Source of the DNA: Pseudomonas nitroreducens
GTDB lineage: Bacteria > Pseudomonadota > Gammaproteobacteria > Pseudomonadales > Pseudomonadaceae
Assembly (NCBI RefSeq): GCF_024170165.1
Contig: NZ_JALJXP010000004.1
Location: 310,001-374,000 of the forward strand
Length of the DNA: 64,000 nt
Direction of reading: 5' to 3'
In this document: piece after piece, positions 11,620-20,401 of the stretch
Layout of the letters: every line of letters begins with the position of its first letter
Numbering within the stretch: the stretch's first letter is position 1
Program-made: the position numbers and the translations under genes
The notes under the pieces: model-generated
What the model was told of the DNA's origin: nothing
Seen by the model: only the letters and a program-made list of their open reading frames with translations
Databases searched by the model: none

Positions 11620-12087
11620 CTATGCTCCCGTGGCCAGGGCGGCACACCAGGCTTCGCCCCGTGTTCCGTGCGGGTCGAGGCGCAGCATGCGTCCGCCCGC
11701 ATGCGGAACAATGGTAATGTCCATGTCGGCCTTTGGCAAAATGCCTTTGCCGCGCTCCGCCCATTCGATCAGGCACAAGGCATCGCCTTCGAAGTAGTCG
11801 CGGATGCCGAGGAACTCCAGTTCCTCCGGGTCGGCGAGGCGGTAGAGGTCGAAGTGGAAGGCGCGCAGATCGCCGATTTCGTAGGGCTCGACCAGGGTGA
11901 AGGTCGGACTTTTTACCGATCCGCCATGGCCCAATCCCCGCAGAATGCCGCGCGACAGCGTGGTCTTGCCCGCGCCCAGGTCGCCATGCAGGTAGATCAC
12001 CCCGTTTCCGACGGTCGCTTCGGCAATCCGCCGACCGAGATCGACCATGGCCTCTTCGCCGTCGGCGAACAGATTCAGTTCAGGCAT
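11620..12087 (-). CDS. tsaE: tRNA threonylcarbamoyladenosine synthesis ATPase TsaE
   Basis: ATPase component of the TsaB-TsaD-TsaE complex that makes t6A37 on ANN-decoding tRNAs. The 155-aa protein has the P-loop GDLGAGKT (residues 35-42), the SPTFTLVEPY segment, and HFDLYRLADPEELEFLG followed by CLIEWAERG, all typical of TsaE. It overlaps the nnrD stop by 13 nt and precedes amiB by 7 nt, so it is embedded in one tightly packed transcript. It is probably essential in Pseudomonas, as elsewhere. The final residues (ALATGA) are short of features. Confidence 0.97.
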   Translation of the reverse strand: MPELNLFADGEEAMVDLGRRIAEATVGNGVIYLHGDLGAGKTTLSRGILRGLGHGGSVKSPTFTLVEPYEIGDLRAFHFDLYRLADPEELEFLGIRDYFEGDALCLIEWAERGKGILPKADMDITIVPHAGGRMLRLDPHGTRGEAWCAALATGA

Positions 12088-13571
12088 GGGGACAGCTCCT
12101 CGAGCAACTGACGAACGGCAGGAATCAGATCAGCGGCAGCCAGGCCGCGCCCTTGCGCGCCGAGCGATTCGCCGGCGCGCGCATGCAGCCAGACCGCCAG
12201 GCAGGCGGCATCACGAGTGGACATGCCCTGCGCCAACAGTGCGCCGAGAATGCCGCTGAGCACATCGCCCAGGCCAGCGCCTGCCATGGCCGGATGTCCG
12301 TGGCTGCACAGCGCGAGCTGACCATCCGGGGAGGCGACCAGACTACCCACACCCTTGAGCACCACCACGGCCTGATAGCGCTGCGCCAAAGCATGTGCGG
12401 CTTTCGGCCGATCGGCCTGGACTTCGGCAGTGGAAATGCCCAGCAGACGCGCCGCTTCTGCCGGATGGGGCGTGATCACCCAGTCGCCGGACGGCCGCGC
12501 GACCAGACCTTCAGCCAGAAGATTGAGCGCATCGGCGTCCCACACCTGCCGGCGCTCCAGACTCGCGGCGGCGCTGACCAGCACACGCCCCCAGGCTTCG
12601 CGGCCGACACCAGGGCCGACCACCAGCACATCGGCGCGCTCGGCGAGGCGCAGCAGTTCAGCGGAAGAAGAGACACCGCGCGCCATCAGCTCGGGCCGAC
12701 GCGCCAGTGCAGCGGGTACGTGGCCGACACGGGTAGCCAGGGACACCAGCCCGGCGCCGCAGCGCAGCGCACTCTCGGCGGCCAGCAGCACGGCGCCGCC
12801 CATGCCGGTATCGCCACCGATCACCAGCGCATGGCCGAACTGGCCCTTGTGCGCAGCCTTCGGGCGCGCGGCCAGGCGAGCCAGCGATGCCGGAGCGAGA
12901 CGGCGCGCCGCGCCATCGGCAGCAATCAGCGCGGGATCGGCATCGAGTCCGTCGAACACCAGTTCGCCGCAGTGATCGGGGCCATTGCCGGTGAACAGTC
13001 CGAGCTTGAGGCCGATGAAGGTCACGGTCAGCTCGGCATTCACCGCACAGCCCAGCACTTGCCCGGTATCGGCGCTGAGGCCGGAAGGAATGTCCACGGC
13101 CAGCACAGGCAGGCCGCTGGCGTTGATCGCAGCGATGGCCGAGGCGTAAGGCTCGCGCACCTCGCCACCCAGGCCGGTGCCCAGCAGTGCGTCCACCAGC
13201 ACACCGCGCAGCTCGGCGCGATCACTCCAGGCCTCGATATCCACGCCGACCGAACGCGCTTCGCCATGGGCCGAGGCGGCGTCACCGGACAGACGGGAAG
13301 CATCGCCCACCGCCAGCACGCGCACGCGCCAGCCGGCGCGCAGGGCCAGGGCGGCGATCAGGTAGCCGTCGCCGGCGTTGTTGCCGTGGCCGGCCAGCAC
13401 GGTGACCTCACCGGCATCCGGCCATTGCCGACGCAGGGCGCGCCAAGCGGCGTGGGCAGCGCGGCGCATCAGCTCAAAGCCGGGCGTGCCGGCGGCGATC
13501 AGGCGTGCGTCGAGGTCGCGCACCTGCTGGGCGCTGTAGAGGTTCAGGGGCAGATTGTCTTGGGCAGTCAT
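12075..13571 (-). CDS. nnrD: bifunctional NAD(P)H-hydrate epimerase / ADP-dependent hydrate dehydratase
   Basis: Repairs NAD(P)HX, the hydrated damage product of NAD(P)H. The 498-aa protein is the usual fusion. An N-terminal YjeF_N epimerase (about 15-220) has GHGNNAGDGYLIA and VDIPSGLSADTG. A C-terminal ribokinase-fold dehydratase (about 230-490) has KGQFGHALVIGGDTGMGG, VVGPGVG, TPHPAEAARLL and the phosphate-binding AGAGLGDVLSG. The start at 13571 (MTAQDNLPLNLY) begins the conserved region. The longer in-frame form adds 40 low-complexity residues overlapping the queG promoter region. The gene heads the nnrD-tsaE-amiB-mutL run and diverges from queG across 104 nt. Confidence 0.95.
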   Translation of the reverse strand: MTAQDNLPLNLYSAQQVRDLDARLIAAGTPGFELMRRAAHAAWRALRRQWPDAGEVTVLAGHGNNAGDGYLIAALALRAGWRVRVLAVGDASRLSGDAASAHGEARSVGVDIEAWSDRAELRGVLVDALLGTGLGGEVREPYASAIAAINASGLPVLAVDIPSGLSADTGQVLGCAVNAELTVTFIGLKLGLFTGNGPDHCGELVFDGLDADPALIAADGAARRLAPASLARLAARPKAAHKGQFGHALVIGGDTGMGGAVLLAAESALRCGAGLVSLATRVGHVPAALARRPELMARGVSSSAELLRLAERADVLVVGPGVGREAWGRVLVSAAASLERRQVWDADALNLLAEGLVARPSGDWVITPHPAEAARLLGISTAEVQADRPKAAHALAQRYQAVVVLKGVGSLVASPDGQLALCSHGHPAMAGAGLGDVLSGILGALLAQGMSTRDAACLAVWLHARAGESLGAQGRGLAAADLIPAVRQLLEELSPCLN

Positions 13572-13675
13572 CGCGGTTCCGGGCGGCAGAACGTGTCGCC
13601 TTGGCGTACGGACGGGCCGACGCCGGCAAGGTCTGGCAGAATTATACGCACCCGGACTTCCCTTTCTCGCCTTCC

Positions 13676-14743
13676 ATGCACGATTCGACACTCGACTATG
13701 CCGACCTCGCCCTCTCCATCAAGGACTGGGGGCGCGAACTCGGCTTCCAGCAGGCCGGCATCAGCGGGCTCGACCTCGAGGCCCACGGCGAGCACCTGCA
13801 ACGCTGGCTGGAGGCGGGCTACCACGGCGAGATGGACTACATGGGCGCCCACGGCAGCAAGCGCTGGCGGCCGGACGAACTGGTGCCCGGCACCCTGCGG
13901 GTGGTGTCGCTGCGCATGGATTACCTGCCCGGCGACACGCGCATGGCGCAGGTCCTGGGCGACCCGGAGAAGGCCTATGTGTCGCGCTATGCCCTGGGCC
14001 GCGACTACCACAAGCTGATCCGCAAGCGCCTGCAGCAACTGGCCGAACGCATCCAGCAGCGGATCGGACCGTTCGGCTTCCGCGCCTTCGTCGACAGCGC
14101 GCCGGTGCTGGAGAAGGCCATCGCCGAGCAATCGGGCCTGGGCTGGATCGGCAAGAACACCCTGGTGCTGAACCGCAAGGCGGGCAGCTACTTCTTCCTC
14201 GGGGAGCTGTTCACCGACCTGCCGCTGCCGGTGGACGAGCCGCACGGCACGGAGCACTGCGGGCGCTGCTCGGCCTGCATGGACATCTGCCCCACCGCAG
14301 CCTTCGTGGCGCCCTACGTGCTGGACGCGCGGCGCTGCATTTCCTACCTGACCATCGAATTGAAGGGCCCGATCCCCGAAGACCTGCGCCCGCTGATCGG
14401 CAACCGCGTGTTCGGCTGCGACGACTGCCAGATGGTCTGCCCGTGGAACCGCTTCGCCCGCGCCACCGACCAGGGTGACTTCCAGCCGCGCCACAGCCTG
14501 GACAACGCTGCCCTGGCGGAGCTGTTTCTGTGGACGGAAGAGGAATTCCTCAGCCGCACCGAGGGTTCGCCGTTAAGGCGCGCCGGTTACGAGCGCTGGC
14601 TGCGCAACCTGGCCGTAGGGCTGGGCAATGCGCCGTCGACCATCCCGGTGATCGAAGCGCTGCGCGCGCGGCGGGAGTTCCCGTCGGAACTGGTGCGCGA
14701 GCACGTGGAATGGGCGCTGGCACGCCACCACGTCGAAATCTGA
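13676..14743 (+). CDS. queG: epoxyqueuosine reductase
   Basis: Last step of queuosine synthesis: reduces epoxyqueuosine to queuosine in tRNA using cobalamin and two [4Fe-4S] clusters. The 355-aa protein carries two ferredoxin-type cysteine sets, CGRCSACMDICP and CDDCQMVCP. They are preceded by the conserved GWIGKNTLVLNRKAGSYFFLGEL region and followed by a HEAT-like C-terminus. The start MHDSTLDYADLALSIKDW at 13676 agrees with the family N-terminus. Divergent transcription from nnrD is a conserved arrangement. An AT-rich stretch (aattatac, about 13640) could be its -10 box, but the evidence is thin. Confidence 0.96.
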   Translation: MHDSTLDYADLALSIKDWGRELGFQQAGISGLDLEAHGEHLQRWLEAGYHGEMDYMGAHGSKRWRPDELVPGTLRVVSLRMDYLPGDTRMAQVLGDPEKAYVSRYALGRDYHKLIRKRLQQLAERIQQRIGPFGFRAFVDSAPVLEKAIAEQSGLGWIGKNTLVLNRKAGSYFFLGELFTDLPLPVDEPHGTEHCGRCSACMDICPTAAFVAPYVLDARRCISYLTIELKGPIPEDLRPLIGNRVFGCDDCQMVCPWNRFARATDQGDFQPRHSLDNAALAELFLWTEEEFLSRTEGSPLRRAGYERWLRNLAVGLGNAPSTIPVIEALRARREFPSELVREHVEWALARHHVEI

Positions 14744-14751
14744 AGCTTTTC

Positions 14752-14817
14752 GTAGGAGCGAGCTTGCTCGCGAACAGCCCCGCAACAGGGTTTGTTCGCG
14801 AGCAAGCTCGCTCCTGC
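14752..14817. repeat. Pseudomonas REP palindrome pair (type gtaggagcgagcttgctcgc)
   Basis: Two inverted copies of the extragenic repeat gtaggagcgagcttgctcgc flank an 18-nt loop between the convergent ends of queG and orn. Other copies in the window are at 16550, 45893 and 57405. Such paired REPs (REPINs) are mobilised in trans by RAYT transposases. No RAYT gene lies in this window. Confidence 0.9.
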
Positions 14818-14836
14818 AAGAGCAGAATTGCGCCGC

Positions 14837-15379
14837 TTATACCTTGATGAAATGCTCGCGGTAGTAGCGCAACTCGGCGATGGACTCGCGGATGTCGTCC
14901 AGGGCCAGGTGGGTGTTGCCCTTCTTGAAGCCGTCACGCACCGACGGCGCCCAGCGCGCGGCCAGTTCCTTGAGGGTGGAGACGTCCAGGTTGCGGTAGT
15001 GGAAGTAGCCTTCCAGCTTCGGCATGTGGCGATAGAGGAAGCGGCGGTCCTGGCAGATGCTGTTGCCGCAGATCGGCGAACTGCGCTTGGGCACCCACTT
15101 TTCCAGGAAGGCGATGGTCATCGCTTCGGCTTCGGCTGCCGAGATGGTGCTTTCGCGCACGCGCTGGGTCAGGCCGGACTGGCCGTGCTGACGGGTGTTC
15201 CACTCATCCATGCCGGCGAGCAGCTCCTCGCTCTGGTGCACGGCGATCACCGGGCCTTCCTCGAGGATGTTCAGGTCGCTGTCGGTGACGATGGTCGCCA
15301 TCTCGATGATGACGTCCTTGTCCGGGTCCAGCCCGGTCATTTCCAGGTCGATCCAGATCAGGTTCTGTGGGTTCTGCAT
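14837..15379 (-). CDS. orn: oligoribonuclease
   Basis: 3'-5' exonuclease of the DEDDh family that degrades RNA dinucleotides. In Pseudomonas it also removes pGpG, the product of c-di-GMP hydrolysis, and so links to signalling. The 180-aa protein begins [20 protein letters not shown] with catalytic Asp11 and Glu13. It has the second Asp region in [18 protein letters not shown] and the His/Asp motif at [11 protein letters not shown]. Length is the family norm. GGAG lies 8 nt upstream of the ATG. It is transcribed divergently from rsgA, a conserved pairing. Confidence 0.97.
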   Translation of the reverse strand: MQNPQNLIWIDLEMTGLDPDKDVIIEMATIVTDSDLNILEEGPVIAVHQSEELLAGMDEWNTRQHGQSGLTQRVRESTISAAEAEAMTIAFLEKWVPKRSSPICGNSICQDRRFLYRHMPKLEGYFHYRNLDVSTLKELAARWAPSVRDGFKKGNTHLALDDIRESIAELRYYREHFIKV

Positions 15380-15405
15380 GATGGGGCTCCTCAGCTCAGC
15401 CCTCT

Positions 15406-15440
15406 AGTTTAGCGGGAAGCGGGCGCGCGCATGCTAAACT
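15406..15440. promoter_or_regulatory. symmetrical -10 boxes of the divergent orn and rsgA promoters
   Basis: An inverted repeat agtttagc (15406-15413) / gctaaact (15433-15440) with a 19-nt spacer places a TAAACT hexamer facing outward toward each gene. The orn start is 27 nt from the left box and the rsgA start 29 nt from the right. No good -35 hexamer is visible on either side, so the assignment is tentative. Confidence 0.4.
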
Positions 15441-15468
15441 GCGGCGCGATTTTCCCTGTGGATACCCT

Positions 15469-16500
15469 ATGGCCAAGCGTCACCTCACCCGCCGGCAGAG
15501 CTGGCGGATCGAAAAAGTCCAGGAAGAACGCGCTGCCCGCGCGGCGAAGCGCGAGTCGCGCGCCCTGGAAGAACTGGAAGGCGGCGACCTCGGCCCGGAA
15601 CAGACCGGCCAGGTGATCGCCCACTTCGGTGTGCAGGTGGAAGTCGAGGCCCAGGACGGCGACGCCGCCGGCCAGGTATTCCGCTGCCACCTGCGCGCCA
15701 ACCTGCCGCCGCTGGTGACGGGCGACCAGGTGGTGTGGCGCCCGGGCAACCAGGGCATCGGCGTGATCGTCGCGCAGCTGCCGCGCACCTCCGAGCTGCG
15801 CCGCCCGGACATGCGCGGCGTGCTCAAGCCGGTGGCGGCCAACGTCGACCGCATCGTCATCGTCTTCGCCCCGCGCCCCGAGCCCCACGCCAACCTGATC
15901 GACCGCTACCTGGTGGCCGCCGAGCATGCCGGCATCAAGCCATTGCTGCTGCTGAACAAGGCCGACCTGATCGACGAGGAGAACGCCCCCTTCCTCGACT
16001 CGCTGCTGGGTACCTACCGCGAGCTGGGCTACCCGCTGCTGGAGGTTTCGGCCGCCAACGGCCTGGCGCTGGACGCCCTGCGCGCCGCGCTGAATGAGCA
16101 CGTCAGTGTGTTCGTCGGCCAGTCGGGCGTGGGCAAGTCGTCGCTGGTCAACGCCTTGCTGCCGGGCGTCGACACCCGCGTCGGCGACCTCTCGGAAGTC
16201 ACCGGCAAGGGCACCCACACCACCACCACCGCGCGGCTGTTCCACTTCCCCGCCGGCGGCGACCTGATCGACTCCCCCGGCATCCGCGAATTCGGCCTCG
16301 GCCATGTCAGCCGCGATGACGTGGAAGCGGGCTTCATCGAATTCCACGACCTGCTTGGCCACTGCCGCTTCCGCGACTGCAAGCACGACCGCGAGCCGGG
16401 CTGCGCGCTGCTCAAGGCACTGGAAGACGGGCGCGTCTCGCCGCAGCGCATGGCCAGCTACCGGCACATCCTCGCGAGCCTGCCGGAAGACGAGTATTGA
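15469..16500 (+). CDS. rsgA: small ribosomal subunit biogenesis GTPase RsgA
   Basis: Circularly permuted GTPase that checks late 30S maturation. The 343-aa protein has an N-terminal basic region and OB fold (about 35-115). The permuted G motifs follow in the order NKAD ([10 protein letters not shown]), SA (EVSAANG), P-loop GQSGVGKSS and DSPG. A C-terminal zinc knuckle of the form C-x4-C-x-H-x5-C is present ([14 protein letters not shown]). The ATG at 15469 lacks a strong ribosome site (gtgga 8 nt upstream). Orientation and neighbourhood (divergent from orn) are standard for Pseudomonas. Confidence 0.96.
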   Translation: MAKRHLTRRQSWRIEKVQEERAARAAKRESRALEELEGGDLGPEQTGQVIAHFGVQVEVEAQDGDAAGQVFRCHLRANLPPLVTGDQVVWRPGNQGIGVIVAQLPRTSELRRPDMRGVLKPVAANVDRIVIVFAPRPEPHANLIDRYLVAAEHAGIKPLLLLNKADLIDEENAPFLDSLLGTYRELGYPLLEVSAANGLALDALRAALNEHVSVFVGQSGVGKSSLVNALLPGVDTRVGDLSEVTGKGTHTTTTARLFHFPAGGDLIDSPGIREFGLGHVSRDDVEAGFIEFHDLLGHCRFRDCKHDREPGCALLKALEDGRVSPQRMASYRHILASLPEDEY

Positions 16501-16549
16501 TTGACGGATGACGCCTTGGCGTTATCCGCTGCGCGCCCTTGCTCAACCT

Positions 16550-16628
16550 GTAGGAGCGAGCTTGCTCGCGAACCCGCTTGATACCGCATCGCTCCGGCGA
16601 ACAGCGTTCGCGAGCAAGCTCGCTCCCA
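16550..16628. repeat. Pseudomonas REP palindrome pair
   Basis: Inverted copies gtaggagcgagcttgctcgcgaac and gttcgcgagcaagctcgctcccac flank about 31 nt in the spacer between convergent rsgA and motB. Same family as 14752-14817. Confidence 0.9.
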
Positions 16629-16670
16629 CGAAGAGCCAGCTCGCCCACCCAGGGCGCGTCAGCCTCAAAG

Positions 16671-16699
16671 AAAAGGCCAGCTATTCAGCTGGCCTTTTT
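16671..16699. terminator. bidirectional terminator between rsgA and motB
   Basis: Perfect 12-bp stem aaaaggccagct / agctggcctttt with loop attc, flanked by A on one side and T on the other. It can stop both converging transcripts and lies 8 nt beyond the motB stop. Confidence 0.9.
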
Positions 16700-16706
16700 G
16701 CGTTTG

Positions 16707-17774
16707 TCACTGCTGCCTGTTCAGCTCATCGAGCTTCAGCGTACCGCCGTCGTCGAACAGGTTGAGCTTCTGCTTGAGCTGGTCCGGCGGTAGCGGGTCG
16801 CCCTGCCCGGCTGCCGGCTTGGCCGGCGCGCCATTGGGCACAGCCGGTGCGGCGGCGCCCGGAGCTGGCGCAGCGGCGCCGTCGGCAGGCTTCTCGGCGC
16901 CGCCGTCCTGCCCTTCGATGGCGCGCTGGGCCTTCTTGGTCAGGACGATGATGTCGATGCGGCGGTTCACCGGGTTCAGCGGCTTGTCGCGATCGAACAG
17001 CGCCGAGGAGGCATAGCCGACCACGCGGGCGATCTGCTCTTCCGGGTAGCCGCCGGCTTCCAGCGCACGACGCGCAGCATTGGCGCGATTGGCCGAGAGT
17101 TCCCAGTTGCCGAATTCGCCATTGCCCGCGTAGGGCTTGGCGTCGGTGTGGCCACTGATGCTGATCTTGTTCGGCACCTGCTGGATGGTCTCGGCCAGCG
17201 CCAGCAGGATGTCCTCGAAGTACGGCTGCAGACGCGCGCTGCCCAGGTCGAACATCGGCCGGTTGTCCGAGTCGACGATCTGGATGCGCAGGCCGTCCTG
17301 GGTGATCTCGAAGAGAATCTGGTCCTTGAAGCGTTTCAGGGTCGGGTTCTCGTCGACCTTGTTCTGCAGTTCCTGCAGCAGCAGTTCGAGGCGTTCCTTC
17401 TCGACCTTCTCGGCGATGTTCTCGGCCTGTTGCTCGTTGACCTTGGCGTTCTCGTCCGGGTTGATCCGCGTCTCGTCGGCGTCCGGCTGGGCCTGGATCT
17501 GCGGGTTCAGGGTCTTGTCCGGCGCCGGCGTCGGCGTACCGCCCAGGTCGATGACGTAGGGGCTGGCACTCTCGGTGAAGCCGATGGGGTCCTGGAAGTA
17601 GCCGGAGATGGCCTTCTTCTGCTCTGGCGTGGCCGAAGACAGCAGCCAGAGCACGAGGAAGAACGCCATCATGGCGGTGGCGAAGTCGGCGAAGGCGATC
17701 TTCCAGCCACCGCCATGGTGGCCGGCAGCGTAGCGCTTGACGCGCTTGACGATGATCGGCTGGTTGTTATCCAT
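16707..17774 (-). CDS. motB: flagellar motor stator protein MotB
   Basis: Peptidoglycan-anchored half of the proton-driven MotAB stator. The 355-aa protein has a basic cytoplasmic N-terminus and one membrane helix containing the proton-carrying Asp30 (GGGWKIAFADFATAMMAFF). A plug/linker segment follows, then an OmpA-like peptidoglycan-binding domain (ISGHTDAKPY, ELSANRANAARRALEAGGYP, RRIDIIV), about residues 190-290. The C-terminus is an Ala/Pro/Gly-rich tail ending in a short conserved-looking KLNLFDDGGTLKLDELNRQQ. It lies 15 nt downstream of motA. This is the MotAB set rather than MotCD, judged by length and by the PAO1-like position next to rsgA. Confidence 0.95.
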   Translation of the reverse strand: MDNNQPIIVKRVKRYAAGHHGGGWKIAFADFATAMMAFFLVLWLLSSATPEQKKAISGYFQDPIGFTESASPYVIDLGGTPTPAPDKTLNPQIQAQPDADETRINPDENAKVNEQQAENIAEKVEKERLELLLQELQNKVDENPTLKRFKDQILFEITQDGLRIQIVDSDNRPMFDLGSARLQPYFEDILLALAETIQQVPNKISISGHTDAKPYAGNGEFGNWELSANRANAARRALEAGGYPEEQIARVVGYASSALFDRDKPLNPVNRRIDIIVLTKKAQRAIEGQDGGAEKPADGAAAPAPGAAAPAVPNGAPAKPAAGQGDPLPPDQLKQKLNLFDDGGTLKLDELNRQQ

Positions 17775-17789
17775 GCGTCAGACGACCTA

Positions 17790-18641
17790 TCAGCGACCGC
17801 GAACGGCCTGCTCCAGCTCGCTGAAGCTCGGGCGGTGCGCCGGCAACAGCACCTTGCGGCCGAACTCCACCGCCAGCGACGGCGGCATGCCGGAGGCGGA
17901 AGCCACCAGGCAGGCCTTGATCGACTCGTAGAGGTTCAGCTCTTCCTTGGCGTCATGCTCCAGGGCATTGGCCAGCGGGCCGACGAAGCCGTAGGCGGCG
18001 AGAATACCGAGGAAGGTACCCACCAGCGCCGCGGCGACATGGTGGCCGATCTCGGCCTGGCTGCCCTGGCCAAGCAGGGACATGGTGATCACGATACCCA
18101 GTACCGCGGCGACGATACCGAAACCCGGCAGGCCGTCGGCAACGCGGGTCACGGCGTGGGACGGGTGTTCGAGTTCTTCCTTCAGGCTGCCCAGTTCCAT
18201 GTCGAACAGGCCTTCCAGCTCGTGGGGCGCCATGTTGCCGGAGGACATGATGCGCAGGTAGTCGCAGACGTACGCGGTCATGCGTTCGTCCTTGAGCACC
18301 GCGGGGTACTTGCTGAAGATCGGGCTGGCGGCCGGGTCTTCGACGTCGGCCTCGATGGCCATCATGCCTTCGCGGCGGCTCTTGTTGAGCACCTCGTAGA
18401 GCATGCCCAGCACTTCCAGGTAGAAGGTGTGGGTGAAGCGGTTGCCGAACATCTTCGGCGCCTTCTTCAGCACGGTCATGAAAGTGCTGCCAGGGTTGGC
18501 CTGGAGGAAGGCGCCCAATGCCGCGCCGCCGATGATCAGCACTTCGAACGGCTGAATGATGGCCGCGACCTTGCCGCCGGAGAGCATGTAGCCGCCGAGC
18601 ACGCTACCCAGAATGACGATGATGCCGATGATTTTTGCCAT
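17790..18641 (-). CDS. motA: flagellar motor stator protein MotA
   Basis: Inner-membrane stator subunit that transmits torque to FliG. The 283-aa protein has four membrane segments: about residues 4-22, 33-50, then after the cytoplasmic loop, about 170-190 and 200-222. The loop carries the charged region KDERMTAYVCDYLRIMSSGN that contacts the rotor. The proline motifs PGFGIVAAVLG and VGPLANALEHDAKEE are present. motA and motB form a two-gene operon. A small inverted repeat (gagaggc / gcctctc, 18671-18693) lies upstream in the divergent spacer. No clear sigma-28 promoter was identified. Confidence 0.96.
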   Translation of the reverse strand: MAKIIGIIVILGSVLGGYMLSGGKVAAIIQPFEVLIIGGAALGAFLQANPGSTFMTVLKKAPKMFGNRFTHTFYLEVLGMLYEVLNKSRREGMMAIEADVEDPAASPIFSKYPAVLKDERMTAYVCDYLRIMSSGNMAPHELEGLFDMELGSLKEELEHPSHAVTRVADGLPGFGIVAAVLGIVITMSLLGQGSQAEIGHHVAAALVGTFLGILAAYGFVGPLANALEHDAKEELNLYESIKACLVASASGMPPSLAVEFGRKVLLPAHRPSFSELEQAVRGR

Positions 18642-18762
18642 GGGGACCGGACTGAAACTGTGAACAGAATGAGAGGCACGATTCCCGCCTCTCTGTTGTT
18701 ATCGGAGATTTCGGGCAAGACTATAGGCCGAAAACACTAAAAACCAGTTCGGCGCCTCTCGC

Positions 18763-20286
18763 ATGTCCAAGCAAATGCTTCAACCAGAGCGTCTCAAGGC
18801 CTGGCTTACCCAGCTGGAAGACCTGCCTTTGCCGGTTCCGCTGGAGCAGCGCGACGACATTCGCCGGGTGCTGAACGATAGCCGGCGCTCGATCCGCGAC
18901 ATCGCCGACCTGCTGCAGGACGCGCCAACACTGGCTTTCGCCATCCTGCGCGAAGCCAACCGCGCGCCGAGCGCGAAGGACAATCCGGCGGAAAGCCTGG
19001 AAGTCGCCCTCAACCGCCTGGGCCTGAGTCGTGCCAGCCAGTTGCTCGAACGCCTGCCGGCGGTGCCCGAGGCGCAGATGCCACGCGCCCTGAACCAGTT
19101 GCTGCTGATCAGCCGTCACGCCATGCAGCAGGCCAGCGGCCTGTTCGCCAACCGCCTGGCGCGGCTCTGGCAGGAAATCCACTGGGGCAGCCTGTTCACC
19201 CTGGCGCCGCTGTGGGCGCTGGCCACCGCCCGCCCCGAACTGATGGAAAACTGGCAGCGCCAGGTCTACGGCCTGGGCCGCTGCAGCAGCGAAGTCGAAG
19301 AGGAGCTGCTCGGCACCCGCCTGCTGCCGCTGTGCCGCGCGCTGGCCGAGAGCTGGCGACTGCCGGACTGGGTCGGCCAGGGCTACGCCCTGCTCAGCGA
19401 GGACAAGCGCCTGCTGGTGCGCGCCCTGCACGTTGCCCATACCGAACACGAACCGCTCGGCCAGCAGCAACGCCTGGACGCCGACCCGGAGCTGCAACGC
19501 TGGCTGACCCGCCCGGCCAACACCATTCTGCTGGCCAACAGCATCGCCATGGCCGCGCACCAGTCCTGGGGCGGCGTGCACATGCTGCGCTGGCAGCGCC
19601 TGACCAGTCTGTATCTTCAGATGCCGCTGGAGGAGCTGCAGCAGACCGTCCACAGCCTCGCCGCGCAGAGCGCCCGCCGTCACGCCCGCCCGCTGCTCTG
19701 GCATCCGGCCGAGGCACTGCTCTGGCCCTGGGAAGCACGCCGCTGGCTGAACGGGCCGAAAGCCGAGGAGCCGGCCAAGGCGCCGGACACCCTGGCCGAC
19801 TGGCGCCAGCACTGCACTCGCCTGATGCAGACGCCCAGCCCGTTCGGCAACGCCGTGCAGTTGCTCGACTGCGCCAGCGACGCGCTGCAGGCCTGCGGAC
19901 TGCAACGCGGCCTGATCCTGCTGGCCGACAAGGCCGGCGGCTGGCTGCAGGCGCGCCGGCACTTCGGCCTGGACGGCGAGATCGGCGACTTCAAGCTGGA
20001 AGTCGCCGCCAGCCCGGTACTGCGCAAACTCCTGCAACAACCCGGTCAGTTGCGCCTGGGTCCGGCCAACATGGCCGAGTTCTCGGCGCTGATTCCCGGC
20101 TCGCTGAAAGCGCTGCTCCCCAGCGAGCACCTGCTGCTGCGCTCGCTGGGCAACGGCGCGCGGGTGGTCATGCTGGTCGTCTGCGACCGCCACGGCCAGC
20201 CGCTGGCAGACCTGCACGCGCAGGCCTTCGGCCGCACCGTGCAGTGCATCGAGCACGCGGTGAAGCAGATGGCGCGGGGTTCCTGA
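18763..20286 (+). CDS. HDOD-domain signalling protein (PA4955-like)
   Basis: A 507-aa cytoplasmic protein, unnamed. The N-terminal part (about 15-210) reads as an HDOD domain: SIRDIADLLQDAPTLAFAILREANR followed by ALNRLGLSRASQLLERLP and a helical bundle. HDOD domains resemble HD phosphodiesterases but lack the metal-binding HD pair, and no HD motif is apparent here. The C-terminal part (about 345-500) may be GAF-like (FGNAVQLLDCASDALQACGLQRGLILLAD, GARVVMLVVCDRHGQPLADLH). It lies divergent from motAB and upstream of rhdA, the same place as PA4955. The neighbourhood suggests motility or c-di-GMP signalling, but function is unknown. Confidence 0.75.
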   Translation: MSKQMLQPERLKAWLTQLEDLPLPVPLEQRDDIRRVLNDSRRSIRDIADLLQDAPTLAFAILREANRAPSAKDNPAESLEVALNRLGLSRASQLLERLPAVPEAQMPRALNQLLLISRHAMQQASGLFANRLARLWQEIHWGSLFTLAPLWALATARPELMENWQRQVYGLGRCSSEVEEELLGTRLLPLCRALAESWRLPDWVGQGYALLSEDKRLLVRALHVAHTEHEPLGQQQRLDADPELQRWLTRPANTILLANSIAMAAHQSWGGVHMLRWQRLTSLYLQMPLEELQQTVHSLAAQSARRHARPLLWHPAEALLWPWEARRWLNGPKAEEPAKAPDTLADWRQHCTRLMQTPSPFGNAVQLLDCASDALQACGLQRGLILLADKAGGWLQARRHFGLDGEIGDFKLEVAASPVLRKLLQQPGQLRLGPANMAEFSALIPGSLKALLPSEHLLLRSLGNGARVVMLVVCDRHGQPLADLHAQAFGRTVQCIEHAVKQMARGS

Positions 20287-20298
20287 TCCGCGAAAGGT

Positions 20299-20326
20299 TT
20301 GCGCCCCGCCGCGTCCCCTTTAAACT
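20299..20326 (+). promoter_or_regulatory. possible promoter of rhdA-psd
   Basis: A TAAACT hexamer at 20321-20326 resembles a sigma-70 -10 box. A weak TTGCGC at 20299-20304 gives a 16-nt spacer. It lies about 75 nt before the rhdA start, which itself has gggag 8 nt upstream. Low certainty. Confidence 0.35.
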
Positions 20327-20401
20327 AACCGCCCTCACGGGGTAGCCCAGGGCGCCTGCTCACGTTGCCTCCCCCCACCGTTCCCGCCGGGAGACTCCGA
20401 C

